DNA from: Coprinus comatus
Taxonomy: Eukaryota; Basidiomycota; Agaricomycetes; Agaricales; Agaricaceae
Direction: 5' to 3'
Length of the DNA: 64,000 nt
Assembly: GCA_034638255.1 (NCBI GenBank)
Contig: JAWPGT010000003.1
Span: 682,001-746,000 of the forward strand
Both the position numbers and the translations under genes were made by a program. Positions 23,103-36,232 of the stretch are shown piece after piece. The notes below the pieces were generated by a model. It saw only the letters and a list, made by a program, of their open reading frames with translations. It searched no databases and was not told where the DNA came from. Within the stretch, counting starts at the first letter, position 1; each line of letters begins with the position of its first letter.

Positions 23103-23208
23103 TGCTCTCTACCAGGGTCGAACTGGTGATCTCCGGATTGGATGATCCTAAGTGATCACTCATAAGCGAATATGAGACCGGCGCTCTAACCAACTGAGCC
23201 AAGAAAGC
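23103..23208 (-). tRNA. tRNA-Met(CAT), elongator type, with a 32-nt intron
   Basis: The minus strand folds into a full cloverleaf. The acceptor GCTTTCT pairs with AGAGAGC (one G-T pair) with discriminator A. The D arm is GCTC/GAGC. The anticodon stem CCGGT/TCCGG encloses loop CTCATAA with anticodon CAT. The T arm ACCAG/CTGGT has loop TTCGACC, also the internal B-box. The stem's last pair is T-T, as in the yeast elongator tRNA-Met. The G1-C72 pair and normal TTC loop argue against an initiator. A 32-nt intron sits after the base 3' of the anticodon, the canonical eukaryotic place. 106 nt minus the intron leaves a 74-nt tRNA. Confidence 0.93.
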
Positions 23209-24571
23209 TGTTAACATCCTGTACAATGTAATGTATATCTCTTAATACAATTTACACATATGAGCCCATATACAAGAACTCCAGTTTAGTGGTGGTTCTT
23301 CATAAAAGCAATCCTAAGTGCTTTTTCTTCAACAGGTTCAACTTTTCAAAACTCGTATATAGGCCTTTCGAGTTTCCAGGTCACTAGGTCTCAGACCCCC
23401 CCCCCCACACACATTATGGTCATCGTATGGCAGCACTGCTGCCGAGAGTTAAGAGTCCTTTATGTCGTCCACATATCAATGGAATACGAATAGTAAAACT
23501 ACTTAATGTTAATGTTAATTAAAGAATATTGAAAGCGTACGCCACTTCCAACAAATATTGTACAAGTTATAAAATTTTCTGGTAAATTCTTTTTTGACAA
23601 TGTTTAACGTCCCAGAGGTGTATTCCACACTTTGAATGATTGTAGGTCCTTGTATCTTATTAACGACCTGGTTGTCAACATCAGCTTCCCACAAGTATCA
23701 ACGACATGCTGACGACCTTTGGGAAGACATCAAGTGAGAGTAACCAGCTGACGGCCAAGGAAATGTTAACAACACAAGCGACTGGAAAGATGCCGGAGAC
23801 GAGATAATACACTCAAGTGTTTGTTTAATGTGGTGACATTGAAATGACAAGAGCACTCATAGTCGATGTTGAACTTGACCGGTAAGTGCCTTCAGGAATC
23901 AGAATCCACTTCGATTACTCTTTAATGAAGACTCAACTTCTGTTAAATAATTGTTCATATGGATCTGCCGGGTGAGTAGAAGTTATCTCACACTTGGTTC
24001 AATACTTACTCACTCTTTCATTACTCCTTGGCAGAAGTACTATCTACTTTTACAATTTGAACCATACACCTGGTTTGTTCTCTTGTTCTTAGTCGGTATT
24101 ATGTTGGTATTTGAGGGGATCATAATTGTGGAATCTCTTCGCACTCCGAGTTGTAATATGTCAATTGGCACTTTGTTCCCTACGGAAAAGTCATTGTTCT
24201 GACTTCTATCAAAGTGATTTGACTCGGTGTAACCAACCAATCTATACTCATGATACATTATTGGTTTTCTTACTAGATTGGTTTTGTCGAAGATCACTGT
24301 CTTCAACAGCTGTATGATAATTTCCGCAAACGGTAACTACACAGGTGAGCAGTCCGAAGCTGCTACAAGAATGCCATAAAATACAATTGGGTTTCTAGAG
24401 TAAGAATTAAAAAAAAAAGAAAAAGGTAAGGTCCCAGGAGAATATAGCTACAATAAACGAATGCAATTTAAATGAAGGAATAGATGTAACATCAAGAAAA
24501 TGTTCATGTACAGCAAAAGCGTAAGGGAGGAGGGTCCAAAGAACAAATCATTAAACATAGAAAGTAGATCC
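23209..24571. other. AT-rich spacer between tRNA-Met and PRM1
   Basis: No gene supported over about 1.36 kb. It contains an 11-base C run at 23396-23406. A short hydrophobic frame near 24050-24200 has no ATG and no convincing splice partners. The last part is the PRM1 3' region. Confidence 0.4.
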
Positions 24572-27500
24572 TTACGTCGCCACAGGTTCAAAAGGATTCA
24601 AAGGTATGCTCTTTCTCGTAACAGCAGGTTGGTCTATCCTGACTCTATGCTCGTCATCAAAAGGCGTAACAAAAGGGTTTTCACTCATGCTCGGCTTGCG
24701 AGCGCTTGTGGTTGTTGTCAGAAGTCTATCCAACCCCCCACCTGCAAGTACCCCTCTTGCTCCAACACCCGCTAAATTCTTTTCAGCGGCTGGTACGGAC
24801 AATGATCGTCGGTGACGTTGTCCTTCTATAGGTAGAGATGTCGAAGATACTTGATATCTTGATGTAGAAGGGCCAGGGTATCGTGATCCCGCGTTATCAA
24901 AGCCAAGGTGAAGAGGGACAGGGACTAGGGGTTGCTGAAGTTGAGTTTGGGAAGAGAACGTTCGTGAATGGGAAGTGGGACCGCCATAGACATCATTTTT
25001 GAAGGAGGGTCGTATATCAGGTGGAACACTAACATCTCTGGTATGTATATTCGTAGGTTGGAGGGGACGAGGAGGTGAAATACTTGAATGTGTAGGAGCC
25101 GCTGCTCGTGAGGGTGACTTGAATTTGATGGACGAAATAGAAGATGAAGGGCTTCCTTTCCTATTTGGACTGAGAATGCCAGTCCAGTTCCCGATTGGAG
25201 CTACAGGAGAATGTGACCATCGTGATTTAGGATCGTCGGCGTGATCCTGAGGAGCGTCTCTAAAGTCGTTACTATCGTGTTGTAGTTCAGGATTGCTGAT
25301 GTTACGATCTTCAGCTTGTTCTGGCTGTTGCTTCTTTCCGAGTATCGTAGCAACCCTGCCGAACCATGCTGTGTTCCTCTTCTCCTCATCCGGTATGAAT
25401 GGCGGCGGTGCTTTACGAGGGATCAGCCTCTTTGCACTGGCCATAAGTCCTCGTTTAGCATTCTGCACGGGTTTGTTTTCGCCGAAGTGGCTGTCCCATG
25501 TCTTCTCTGAGTCTATCTTTGCATCGACATCAGGCGACGTCGTTCGAGGCATATTCCAAGGAGCAGCAGCAGCTAGACCATCATTATCCTCGCTTTGTCG
25601 GAAGGGAATAATAACACCATCTATACCAACGTTCCTTTGATTCAACCATCTTTTTCTCCTCCTGTTCTCAAGGTGCTGACGTCCATAAGAGTGATAGAAG
25701 ACAATACAAAGACCCATAAGAACGACAACCACCCACAAGCCAAGGAAAACCAGGAACATCACTCGCTCCTTTCTCAAGCTTACAGCATAAGAATCAACTA
25801 GTCTTCCGATAAGCCCCTGTTTATCATCGGTACCTCCACCTATGGCAGCGGCAGCAATCGGTCCCGTGGCTTCATCAACAGATGATTGCGAGAGTATGAG
25901 GGAGCTCTGGTCCATCCTTGGCATGTCAATCTTGAGATTATCGTGTAAGAATGTCAGAGCATTCTCTATCGCATCGACTTTGGTTCCGATAAGACAGAAG
26001 ATGAAATCTTGTGCAGGTTTCTCTAGGATTGTACCACTGAAAACGCTATTGACAGCTTCTTCAATGTCGGTGTAGAATGCGTTAATAGTCGTGTTGAGAG
26101 TCGCTGTCGTGCCGTTAACCCAACCAAAGACACCATTGTTAATAGTGGATTGAACCGCATCAACTTGGGCATTAACTGCATTCGCATACGCGGCGGATTG
26201 AGCATACATGCTCTCGTTGATGGATGAGCCGATAGTACGGCTGTAGTCGGCAACGGCAGATGCAGCACGATCATTATACTTGTCCATCAAAGGTCCCATA
26301 GCCCACAACTGCAATTGAACGCAGAGAAGACCAAAGAAACCAATCAAAAACACAGCAACAGCAGGTGCGTGGAATATGTAGTTGAAAAACCACTGCATGT
26401 GAGTATGTTGGGAAGGACTGAGGCGTAATTTTTGGGATATCTGATTTGTAATGCGGGTGATGAGGGGATGCGAGCTATTGGCTTGGAGAATGAGAAGATT
26501 ATGGTCCGTAAGCATCATTTGTGGACTCCCAGTTGCTGGCTTGGTATGATACATGGTAGGATCGGTGGTCCAAGCTTGACGAGTGTATTCTAGATGCGAC
26601 TTCATGCACCGCCATTTGTACCAGGTGAGCAGACAGTTGAGACCAACCAAAACTAAGGCGAGAACGATAAGAATGATGGTACCAATCTTGGCGGTCTTGA
26701 TCAAATCTTGACCAATGTCATCAACGACAGACATATCAATATCGTTGCAGAATGAAAGTCGATTCTGTTCGGGAACGGGCATGATGGAGGAATTGAACTG
26801 AATCGAAGCAAAAGTGTCATTGATATCCTTCTTCAGAAGCTCGAAAGGTTGATTAATGCTGAAAGTAGGCGTCATAACATGTCAGTTCATAAATTAAACA
26901 GGAGGATATCAAGCACTTACATAGACTCGATCCTTTCCTTGAGATCAGCAACAGTAGGCAGTGTCGAGTTAAGTTTCGTGAGCGAATCTTGAAATGAGGG
27001 AGGGAGCTGAATATTGGCTAGACCGTCAAGACTAGGTACATTGATTTGTGGGGCTGTGATATCGCTGAAGGGGTTAACCTTGTTGACTCCATCAATAAAT
27101 CCCTTTATAATGCTATTAGCGCTTTGAATGTCATTTTGGATGCTGTTCCGTAGGCCATTGGTAACACTCTGCAAAAGTTCGTTCACCTGAATGGGAGTCA
27201 GTAAATCTGATTATAAAATTGATCAAAAATAATCACTCACCTCTTGTACTGCGCCAATGAGAATAGCGAGACCGCCTCGAACCACGAGTTCCAAGAAGCA
27301 AAGCAAAGTGGAGCGGTACAAGTCGATGATGAAATTGATGACACCCTCCATAGTGGTTAATGAGAGAACCAAGATCGCCCTGGCACCGCGTAAAGTAGCA
27401 TTCATCGCATCCGCAAATTGTTCATTGGTAGCAAGAGCCATAAATCGAGGCATACTTGCCGCAGAAGTAGCTGCCTGTTCAGCTGCTTTACAACTTGCTA

Positions 27501-27708
27501 ATAAATTGTCCTTCGCATTAGCAACAGCATCTTGAGAGGCGGCAAGAGAGAGTTGGAGTCGAAAAGCGACGAAGAGAAGTGATAGAATGGGATAAGCTAG
27601 CCATGTCAACGAGAGAAGATGAGAAAGTTGAAGATAAGGCGTAAGTGTTGTGGTTGAGAAGGATGTTGAATGGTCGTAAGTTGGGGCAGAATGAGAGATG
27701 GCAGACAT
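24572..27708 (-). CDS. PRM1: Prm1, plasma membrane fusion protein
   Basis: Multi-pass membrane protein that promotes plasma-membrane merger during mating and hyphal cell fusion. Three exons (27241-27708, 26921-27186, 24572-26858) sum to 3021 nt, giving 1006 residues. The start [17 protein letters not shown] is followed by the first membrane segment ([18 protein letters not shown]) and a second near [13 protein letters not shown] Prm1-like ectodomain follows ([39 protein letters not shown]). Then come further transmembrane segments ([60 protein letters not shown]). The cytosolic tail of about 350 residues is Pro/Ser-rich and disordered and ends NPFEPVAT. N-glycosylation sequons (NSS, NGT, NTT) lie in the predicted outer loops. 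The tail is longer than in yeast Prm1. Confidence 0.93.
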
Positions 27709-28658
27709 GCCAGGGGATTCGATGAAGTCGACCTGCGACGGGGTTCTAGTTTTAAGGCAAGAAAGAAATAAGGATAAGCTCCACCGAGCATCGTCGTTCT
27801 TTTACCTGAACAGCTATTGTCCCTCCTCCATTCTTTGTTTACCCTTTTGGGACAATAGACCAGTAACGTTACCTTTGTGTCACAAGAAAATTCATTCATG
27901 TCACACTGCTATTGTTTGCCGTACAAACATTACTCTCCAGTGGTCCCCACATAATGTCCACGTACCTTCCAGTCCGCTGCCAGGGAGAGATGGTGTTAGT
28001 CATCGTCCGATATCAACTCAGCTACTCGCTCACCCAATTAACTCCAATATACATACTACTGTGGTCTGGTGTAAAAGTAGTATTTGTTTCCTAGTAACGC
28101 TTTACACAAACTATTATCTATATTTACTCATCTCTTTATCGGCGTTTCGGGCCACATGCACTTAATTACTTCTGAGTTTAAGCATCGAGTCCAGAGAATA
28201 CAAAGGCAATCGCTCGCTAACCTTGTTCCTTAAGCGCCCGTAGTAACGTTCTGATTAACTCTTCTATACAAATCAGAATCACATTTAGATTTTTCCTTGT
28301 AATGTAATTGCCATCAGACGCGCTCGAGAACAAAAACAACTCTATAGTTTATTAACGTTTATTCATATCTCTTCAATGGCGCATTGACACCTCTCATTTC
28401 GTAGAATATAAATAGATAAATAGCCTTCAGATAGAAAATGGGTAAACAAAACGACAAGGGTACTTGAGAATCGAGATATAGGTATGTTATATGTCCTTAG
28501 GTAGGGGTGGTACTAATTATGGTAAATAAAAGAAAAAATCGTTCCAAAGAGTAGAAGATGAGTATAAGCATATCAGTCGAATGCGACTCATTATCTTTTG
28601 CATGGCTTGCGACAAATCATGAGATATACAGGTGCTGCAGCCTTCTGGCGGTAATACT
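27709..28658. other. Intergenic between PRM1 start and SEY1 stop
   Basis: 950 bases with no convincing coding frame. The right part is the SEY1 3' region and the left part the PRM1 promoter. Fungal PRM1 is often pheromone-induced, but I did not identify a pheromone response element with confidence. Confidence 0.4.
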
Positions 28659-31621
28659 CTATTGTGGTTGCTGCCGCCGACGTTGCTCATCGTCGTCATA
28701 CATCTCGCGCATACTGTTACGGGAGGAGGTAGGTGAATTCGAATTCCGCACAGGTTCTGTAAGGGTGGGTTGTGAGAAGTGTTCCCGTAGCCTGGAAGTA
28801 GCTTGCATCTGAGCCTGATTTTCGCGTGAGAAAAGGTATAATTTTTAAAGTATTTTGTCCGACATACCTCTCCAACCATAGTCTTTAATACCTGATAAAG
28901 AGGTCCTGCAAGACCTAGTTGAAGGATGATGTATCCGGCAGTCAATGTCATCAAAAGGAATGCAAAGTAAAGTGGGTTAAACAACACCACCATCGCTTCA
29001 TTCCATCCAAGCACAACAAGGACGCCATACATCCAGTAAGGAATTTGTGCAATCGATGCGACGGTACTCCTTTTTGCCTCGACATAATAAGCATCAGCAT
29101 CTTTACGGAACTTGGTAGCCAGATCCGCTTGTTTGTTAGCAGAGAATATAATCAAAGAAGCTTCGAAGTCAAATTCCCCTTCATCCGTAAGGGTATCATC
29201 AGAGTCTGAGGGCAAGCTGAAGTCCAAAGGAGAATCTCGCGGTTTTATCTGGGAATATAGAGGAATAAGGTCGAGGGTCTGCAAAAATAGCAGGCTCGTG
29301 TTAGCAGGATACAAAAACATACACACTGCAAATGAACTACATACATGATCTTTCGCCTTCTTGTAAGCACCGTCAATGTCGTCATCGGGCGCCCAGACAC
29401 GTGGAACGCCTTGTTCGTCGTATCTGAAACGCTCCTCGAAGTGTGTACGTAGCTTTCCGATAAATGCAGCGTCAGCAGTCTGTTCGTCGATCTTGGCTCG
29501 CAATGTTTGCCATGCGCGCTTGCGAAGTGTGGCCAAAGAAGAATCATTTTCTTCATCTGTGGAATTGAAGCCTGGAGAGTGAAAATAAGAATTCTTACGC
29601 CATCAGTTGCATCTGGGGGTGAGCTCACTCTTTGCCTTAGTCAGGTAGGCGTTTTCGGCCTTTGCAAGAATGCTCTTGAATGCGTCCAAGATCTCATCCC
29701 ACATATTGCTCGAGCCCTTATTGAGTTGTAGTTCGACAGGCTCTGAAATATGCTTCTTGATATTCCTCTACACAATATGGTTAACGTTATATCTTTACTC
29801 TGGCGATGAGAAAGACTTGCCTCAATCTGGTTGACCATTTTCTTTGTCTCATCCTTTCTACATTGATCCGCGACGCTCTTAATCTCTTCCTTCAAGAGCT
29901 CAAGCTCATCCTCCCATACCCAGTCCGTCTCCTCAATAAATGCCTCCTTCGCTATTTCTTCAAAGATTCCTTCCCACTCAGTTCTAGATTTCACTACAAC
30001 GTCACCGAAGTCATAGTTATCTCCTTTCAAGCCCTCTAGAAGAACCTTCTTAAACTGCACAAGGCAGTGCTTGTGAAGGTTCTTGAGCTGTCCGAGAAAT
30101 AGTGGCGAGAGGGTAGAATCCAAAGCAGCTATGAGATCGAGACGTTTACGAGCATATACAGCTTTATGGTATCTCGAGGCATCGCGATCGTACCGGCCTT
30201 CATGAAGGTAATAAGTGAATTAATTAACACTCATCAAACGTTTTACTGACCTAGAGCTTGTGTACGCCAGCTCTTCATCATTTTCCCGAGACCCTCAACA
30301 ACTTGACCAGCCTCAATAGGTCGTTTTTGAGATTTTGCCTGTTCATTAAACTCAGAAAGAGCAACACTTGAAATCTCGTCACAACGGAACTGAGCAAGAA
30401 GTTCCTGTTGTGTTGGCAGGTCTAAATCTTTGTTCGATTGGACTTGATCCTATATTTAGAATAGTCTGATTAACGTCATCATATTTCGGGCGTTGAACTT
30501 TTTACGCACCCAGATACCCTCCATGTAAAACGCGACACCGTCGGCAGGAATACGTTTATGATACGCAGGTTTGAAAACATAGCCTGCATTATCCTTCTCC
30601 ACAAAGCGTTTACGAAGGTTCTGGACCTCTGTTTCGAACTTCTCTGGCGTCAGGATTTTGTGAGGAAGTGTAGTAAAGTCAAGGTCGAAGTAGTCCAAAA
30701 GCTGCGGATCTTTGAGGTCGGATGGTTTTGATAGACTGTCCCAAATACGCAAGAGATCAGAAGTGATGGTGGCTTGCAAATTAGCCAGAGGAGTGACACC
30801 AATGTGATCACGAATAACAAATAATAGGAGGGTACGGCCACTAGAACTAAATTATTTCATTTAGATTATAGTTGTAAGATAAAATTGGGAGAATTTTTAC
30901 CTATCCTTTTTGCTGAAGAGACCCAAGTTGACTTCGAACACAGTCTTGAGCAAACCCATGTTTGCACCATTGTACAAGCCAACCTGGTGCTCCCACATGT
31001 TGAGTATGAGGACCTCAGAGGATGCAAGAGAGAATAGGGCAGATTTGCGTTCGAAATCCTGATCTTCGCCTCGCTCACGTCCGTCAGTTCCCTCAACGTC
31101 CATAACCATGACGTTCATACCCTTGCCGCGACACATCCAGATACCTGTGCATAGTGGTTGGAAAGGAGGCCTGGATGTTAATGATATCGTACCTTTGGTA
31201 GTCTGCTGCCGTCTTGACTCGTCCATAACATCAAATGTCGTTCCGAACAATTTGTTCAGGAGTGTACCTGAACACGAACAAGATGAGTACCGCTGGTCAT
31301 GGGTTATTTACGAAGACCAACTCACTCTTTCCGGTGGACTGTGAGCCAAATACAGATACAATGTCATAGTCAAACCCAGCATCCCGAAGACCCCAGCGTT
31401 CTACTTGTTTCCCTAAGTCAAGTCTAAAGAGGTATAAGGGAAGATAAGGAACTGTCTCCCAGGTTGTGAACAAGTTGTACATACGTGAATTTCTTCTCGT
31501 CGTCTATAATTTGAATCCTCTCCGTCGCCTCGTCTACATGAGGCCCATTGGCGTATGATTTGCCAGTACTTCCATTCAACTGTGGTTTTTCGGAGCCACC
31601 CAACAAGTCAGTCGAGGCCAT
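28659..31621 (-). CDS. SEY1: Sey1/RHD3-type dynamin-like GTPase, ER membrane fusion
   Basis: GTPase of the endoplasmic reticulum that fuses ER tubules homotypically (functional analogue of atlastin). The start [20 protein letters not shown] at 31621 is followed by a short exon with [10 protein letters not shown] and then [20 protein letters not shown]. The P-loop GSQSTGKS is split by an intron before [14 protein letters not shown]. Switch I/II regions are [11 protein letters not shown] and [15 protein letters not shown]. The base-recognition segment VIRDH follows. Downstream are the three-helix-bundle repeats ([34 protein letters not shown]). Near the C-terminus lies a hairpin of two membrane segments ([19 protein letters not shown] and [16 protein letters not shown]). 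The cytosolic amphipathic tail ends at 28659 with [13 protein letters not shown] plus Gln. Around ten exons, all on the minus strand, in tandem with PRM1. Confidence 0.94.
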
Positions 31622-32123
31622 TAAGAGCGTCTAGTTGGTTTATATTCAGGTATGTGGTGATGAAGAGGAGTAAGGTGGAGGCGCTGAATGGGATGGAAGT
31701 GAAAAGTGATGTTAGTAAAAATGACCCAAGATAGTTATAATCCCTGCCACGTGGGTTCATTGCGACCTCGCAGCATTTCATCCAAGCTATGTTGCATTAA
31801 AACGACGTGTACAGCACAACATATGTTTACATGATATGAACGTTCTAATGAAGGACAGCGCCACATCCATGGGGGATTTTGTGGCTCAATCATGTTGCGA
31901 GAAGTAACCCCCAGGTACGCTCAAGGCTCCACCTGACCACCTGCGTGGCAGAATCCGCTTTGTTTAGGATACTTTACCCTTTTATATACTCGTTAAGGGC
32001 ATAAGAAGAGCCTAAAACAGTTTGTCATGACTTCAGGGGCTTTATAAAACAAATTCCGTCGCTTACTCCGCTCCGTCCTGGTATTTATGTCCTTGGAGCG
32101 GAAGGTTCCCCGCATCTCACTCC
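31622..32123. promoter_or_regulatory. Divergent promoter region, SEY1 / acetoacetyl-CoA synthetase
   Basis: 502 bases between two divergent start codons. A CACGTG core at about 31748-31753 (within CCACGTGG) is the clearest possible factor site. No gene is seen inside. Confidence 0.45.
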
Positions 32124-34933
32124 ATGGATTCTTACTTCTCCCAGTCAAAGCTCCTCTGGACACCTCGAAATGCGGGATTCACCAATGTTGACGCTTTGCG
32201 ACGCCTGATCAACAGAAACATAATCTAAACATTCGTATGTATCCCTACTTAGTACTGGAGGACTCTATCTTATGCATCAGTAATACAACAGACGACTACT
32301 TCGAGCTTCATAAGTATTCAGTTGAACAAGATGAATTCTGGATAGACCTATGGGAATACCTCGGTATAATCAGCTCATTACCCCCTGTGAAGGTACGGAA
32401 GATAGCATCCGACATTCCCAAATCGCATTTCATACCATACATTGTAGGAACGAGTTCACGTCCCGGGAAAGCTCAAAGAAATTCCACTATGGTTTCCTGA
32501 TACCAGACTAAATTTCGCAGAAAACCTTCTCTGGAGAAAGGACGATGCTATTGCGATTACTGCTTCAGGGGAGCTCGGCGTTATTACCCATTATACATTC
32601 AGACAGTTGCGAGAGATGGTAAAGAAGATGTCATCAGCATTGAGGGTATCGGGGTTACAAGTTGGTGACCGGGTAGCTGGTATGCATGAGATCCTTCCAT
32701 TATTCGCTCTGCTTTCGAATTAACATTTTCTCAGCTATTGTAACAAATTCCATTCACTCAGTCGTTATTGCCTTGGCGGTATCTAGCGCAGGTGGTATTT
32801 TCTCCACGACGGCAACGGATATGGGTGTCCAAGTATGTGAATCTTGAATATTACTGTCATCATGTCACTAAAGTATTCCCAGGGAATATTGGACAGATAC
32901 CGCCAAATTCAACCCAAATTTATCTTTACAGAGACAGAAGTAAGTTATTCTGGAAAAAAGATTGACCTCCTTGGAAAGGTTAGCGAGGTTGTGCGAGACT
33001 TGGGTGGGCGAGGGCTCAAACAAGCCATTCTCCTGCCCAGTGGAATAGACGGAAGAGAAATTCGTCTGCAAAGTTCTGAGAATAGGTCCGTCTATATCTG
33101 GTATCAAAGGACGAGTAATAATCAAAATGATGTCAGTACAACCTTATCAGAATTTTTGGAATTAGCAGATGATCGTGAACTTCAATTTGAGCAATTACCT
33201 TTTAGCCATCCACTCTGCATCCTTTATAGTTCTGGTACAACCGGAAAACCTAAGTGTATCGTACACTCCGCCGGTGTATGTGTTCGATCTACCATTGTCC
33301 AAAATAAAACAGCTATTGATTTCATCCGTTTAGGGCGTACTTCTACAAACCAAGAAAGATATTCAAGTTGGCTTCGACGTGACCTCGAATGACACATACC
33401 TGCAGTATACCACAGTGAGCGAATGAGAATTCCTGCAGGCGATTTTCTAACATAGATGCATAGACCGGATGGATGATGTGGACATTCATGCTCAGTGGAC
33501 TGGCTGTTGGCGCCCGCGTTGTCTTGTACGACGGATCGCCTTTCTACCCTAATGTTCAGGCATACCTACACTTTATTGACTCTCAACAGTAAGCATCCAC
33601 CACACTTATCCACTGAGGATTCTACTGAGAATCATTACTACAGTATTACTCATCTCGGCACGAGCCCTCGTTTCTTATCTGAAGTCCTAGGCAAAGGCCT
33701 CGTACCACGTAAACTCATAGATTGTTATCCGCCTAGAAATCTTCACTTACCAACTGAGATTCAGGCAACTTGGCCAAATTTGAAGCCTTGCGCGCAATTG
33801 CTTCAACAGGCGCTGTGCTGACTCCTCCAATGTTCGAATGGACACAATCCGCTTTCAACGACCATGCCCATCTTATTTCAACGAGTGGTGGTACTGATGT
33901 ATGCGCTGCATGTAAGTTCGTTCCAGGCAATGTTGTAATGCACTTGCCTACTCAACGATGTCGATAGTTGTCACTGGATCAGCTACTCTCCCTGTTTATG
34001 CCGGAGGTCTGTTTCCCATATAGGAGAGATTCTCCGATACTAATAGTGTCGTATAGAAATTCAATGCAAAGGCCTTGGTCTCAAAGTCGAAGTATTCGAC
34101 CCTAGTGGAAATAATATCGAACATACTGGCCAACCTGGTGAGCTTGTATGTAGTAAACCACACCCTTCAATGCCGCTCTTTTTCTGGGGCGATGAAAATG
34201 GAGAAAAACTACGTGATTCATATTTTAGTATGTACCCTGGTAAGCACAACTATTCTCCAGAGGTCCAGTCGTGTTCATACCATGTTGACAATGCCCTTCA
34301 TCTGATAGGTATTTGGAGACAGGGAGATTTCATGGTAGCGAACCCTAAAACCAATGGAATTATGATCCTTGGACGAAGGTGAGAATTAACACTCTGGAAG
34401 CCGATAAATTGTCAATGCTAATGCCTCCTATAGTGACGGAGTGCTGAATCCTAGTGGTGTCCGGTTCGGCTCTGGAGAGATTTATACTGTTCTTGAACAA
34501 TTCGGCTCCGTTCTCGATGACTCGCTTTGTGTTGGTCAAAGGCGGGCCCAAGATACCGATGAACGAGTTTTATTATTCTTGAAAATCCGCGATGGGCATA
34601 AATTTACGTACAAGTTGGAGACAGAAATAAAGAATGCTATCAAATCGGCATTAAGTGCTAGACATGTCCCTACATATATCTTTGAGATCGAGGAAATTCC
34701 GGTACGTCTTTCATCTAGCTGATATAATGATATCCTGAAGTGATTTCTCATGTATGCACTCTATCTTTCAGTATACTGTGAACGGGAAGAAGATAGAGAT
34801 CGCGGTGAAGCAGATCGTTTCTGGGTCAAATTTACAACCAAGTGGAACGGTTGCTAATCCGGATTCCCTAAAGCTATATTATAAATTCAGGGACATCGAG
34901 AATGTAGTAAAGGCCATAAAAGCGAAACTCTGA
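32124..34933 (+). CDS. Acetoacetyl-CoA synthetase (acetoacetate-CoA ligase)
   Basis: Cytosolic ATP-dependent activation of acetoacetate to acetoacetyl-CoA, feeding sterol and fatty-acid synthesis from ketone bodies and leucine breakdown. The start at 32124 gives MDSYFSQSKLLWTPRNAGFT. Later exons give FELHKYSVEQDEFWIDLW, FAENLLWRKDDAIAI, and GILDRYRQIQPKFIFTE, typical of the AACS branch of the acyl-adenylate family. The AMP-binding P-loop is YSSGTTGKPKCIVHSAG (about 33226-33276). The downstream adenylation core is LISTSGGTDV, WRQGDFMV, and the hinge GRSDGVLNPSGVRFGSGEIY (split by an intron at 34379-34433). The C-terminal swinging domain has ARHVPTYIFEIEEIPYTVNG followed by the catalytic Lys motif NGKKIEI. 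The frame ends AIKAKL at 34933. About ten exons. Confidence 0.93.
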
Positions 34934-36188
34934 AAGTTGAATTAATCATTTCCATTTTGTAACTTCCGCGGTCTACAACATAGATGGTCGTCTACTTAGT
35001 TAGACAATACAAGGAACTTGTGTGGAATGTTGTTGGATGTTTTAACTGTAACGAACATGCAGGACGTGGTATGTGCGTATAGAAAGATCCTTTTGACTGT
35101 ATAATCAATATACATTAGCTAATACAAATTGGGTCAACATCAGCCCAACTCGAAGAGCAATCAAAAAATGAGCTTCATAAAGCAAGCCTCAGTTGCGATA
35201 ACATAAAACCGAGGCCACAATGGTAGCCTTATGTAATTAGGCCAATTTCCCCGATCCCCGAACAAATGTTTGCATAGTCATCAAGTCTCTGGTGACCTCG
35301 GTTAGAAGTTATCTAACATGATGCGTGATGCATAACTACCGATGTTTATCTATTTCCCACCACACACCTCTTGCATGGGAGCATGTTGAGGAATACAGCG
35401 TAATGAAGGCCTACAAATGTTGCCGGTCAACTAAATAACGCAACCCGGTGAAGCACTCACTAGTCCTGTTCCGTTCTGTGCTCACGCAATGCCGCTATCC
35501 CTACAGACCGACCTGCGATGGTTGTTCTATTGTCTTACTTCTATCCAATAGCTTTAAGTTTTGAGTCGTGTAGATTAGTTTTTAATTAGATGTTGAGGTT
35601 TGACTTTGCTTAGGATATTTTGTCAATCAATGTGAAATGCGGTTGTCGGGTATTGTGACTTTTTTTTTAATACCTGACCTATAACTTGTAGCTTAGTTCA
35701 GGCCGTATTCATAATCGTACTCATTCAATAGAATGGATATTGTGCGAATAAGTAGATCTGGTTAGGGGATAACGAGATGTGATATGACCGGGAAGATGGT
35801 TTCGGCGCTCGTACCAGCTCGTACCTGACCTAATTACCACGTGCGTTTGTCCGTTGATCGAGACGTGGTTAATGAATATCCCATAATTAAGGAGAGTACC
35901 TGTGTGGTAGCGCGACGGTACGCTCTGGAAGCAAGAGAGGCAGAAGGTGGGGTCAGAACCAGAACCAGCGGTGCACAAGAGAAGAGAATTTTAGAGAAGT
36001 TATGACATGTTGTGTCAACTTTGGGATGATTGCCGAATCGACATCTAATGTTGCCACGCGGGCTGAGCCACGTGGTAGGTGGTAACTACGTAACGTCACA
36101 TCGATGCATCCGCGTGACATCTCTTGGTCCTTGTTCTTTGGTGGCTTGATCCTTGCTTCATCACCACCCTCTTCTACCTTCTGGGCAC
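34934..36188. other. Intergenic, upstream of the large unknown gene
   Basis: About 1.25 kb without a supportable gene. The right end (36060-36120) carries a CACGTG E-box core within GAGCCACGTGGTAG and a nearby TGACGT half-site on the minus strand (in AACGTCACAT). These are plausible promoter elements for the gene starting at 36233. Confidence 0.4.
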
Positions 36189-36196
36189 TATATATA
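36189..36196 (+). promoter_or_regulatory. TATA-like box of the large unknown gene
   Basis: TATATATA lies 37 bases before the ATG at 36233, a normal distance for a short fungal 5' leader. Confidence 0.45.
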
Positions 36197-36232
36197 CCCT
36201 CAAATCAACCTTAACCTTCATAAACACCTACC

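Noticed and set aside
23008..23226. 72-residue minus-strand ORF
   Set aside because: It is the tRNA-Met gene read as protein; the LAQLVRAPVS-like string comes from D-arm sequence.
23951..24202. Hydrophobic plus-strand ORF that could be a small membrane protein
   Set aside because: It begins with TTG, has no usable ATG, and the nearby splice signals do not join it in frame to one.
34934..36188. Search for a tRNA, snRNA or mobile element in this spacer
   Set aside because: No box A/B pair, no terminal repeats and no transposase-like frame could be found by eye.
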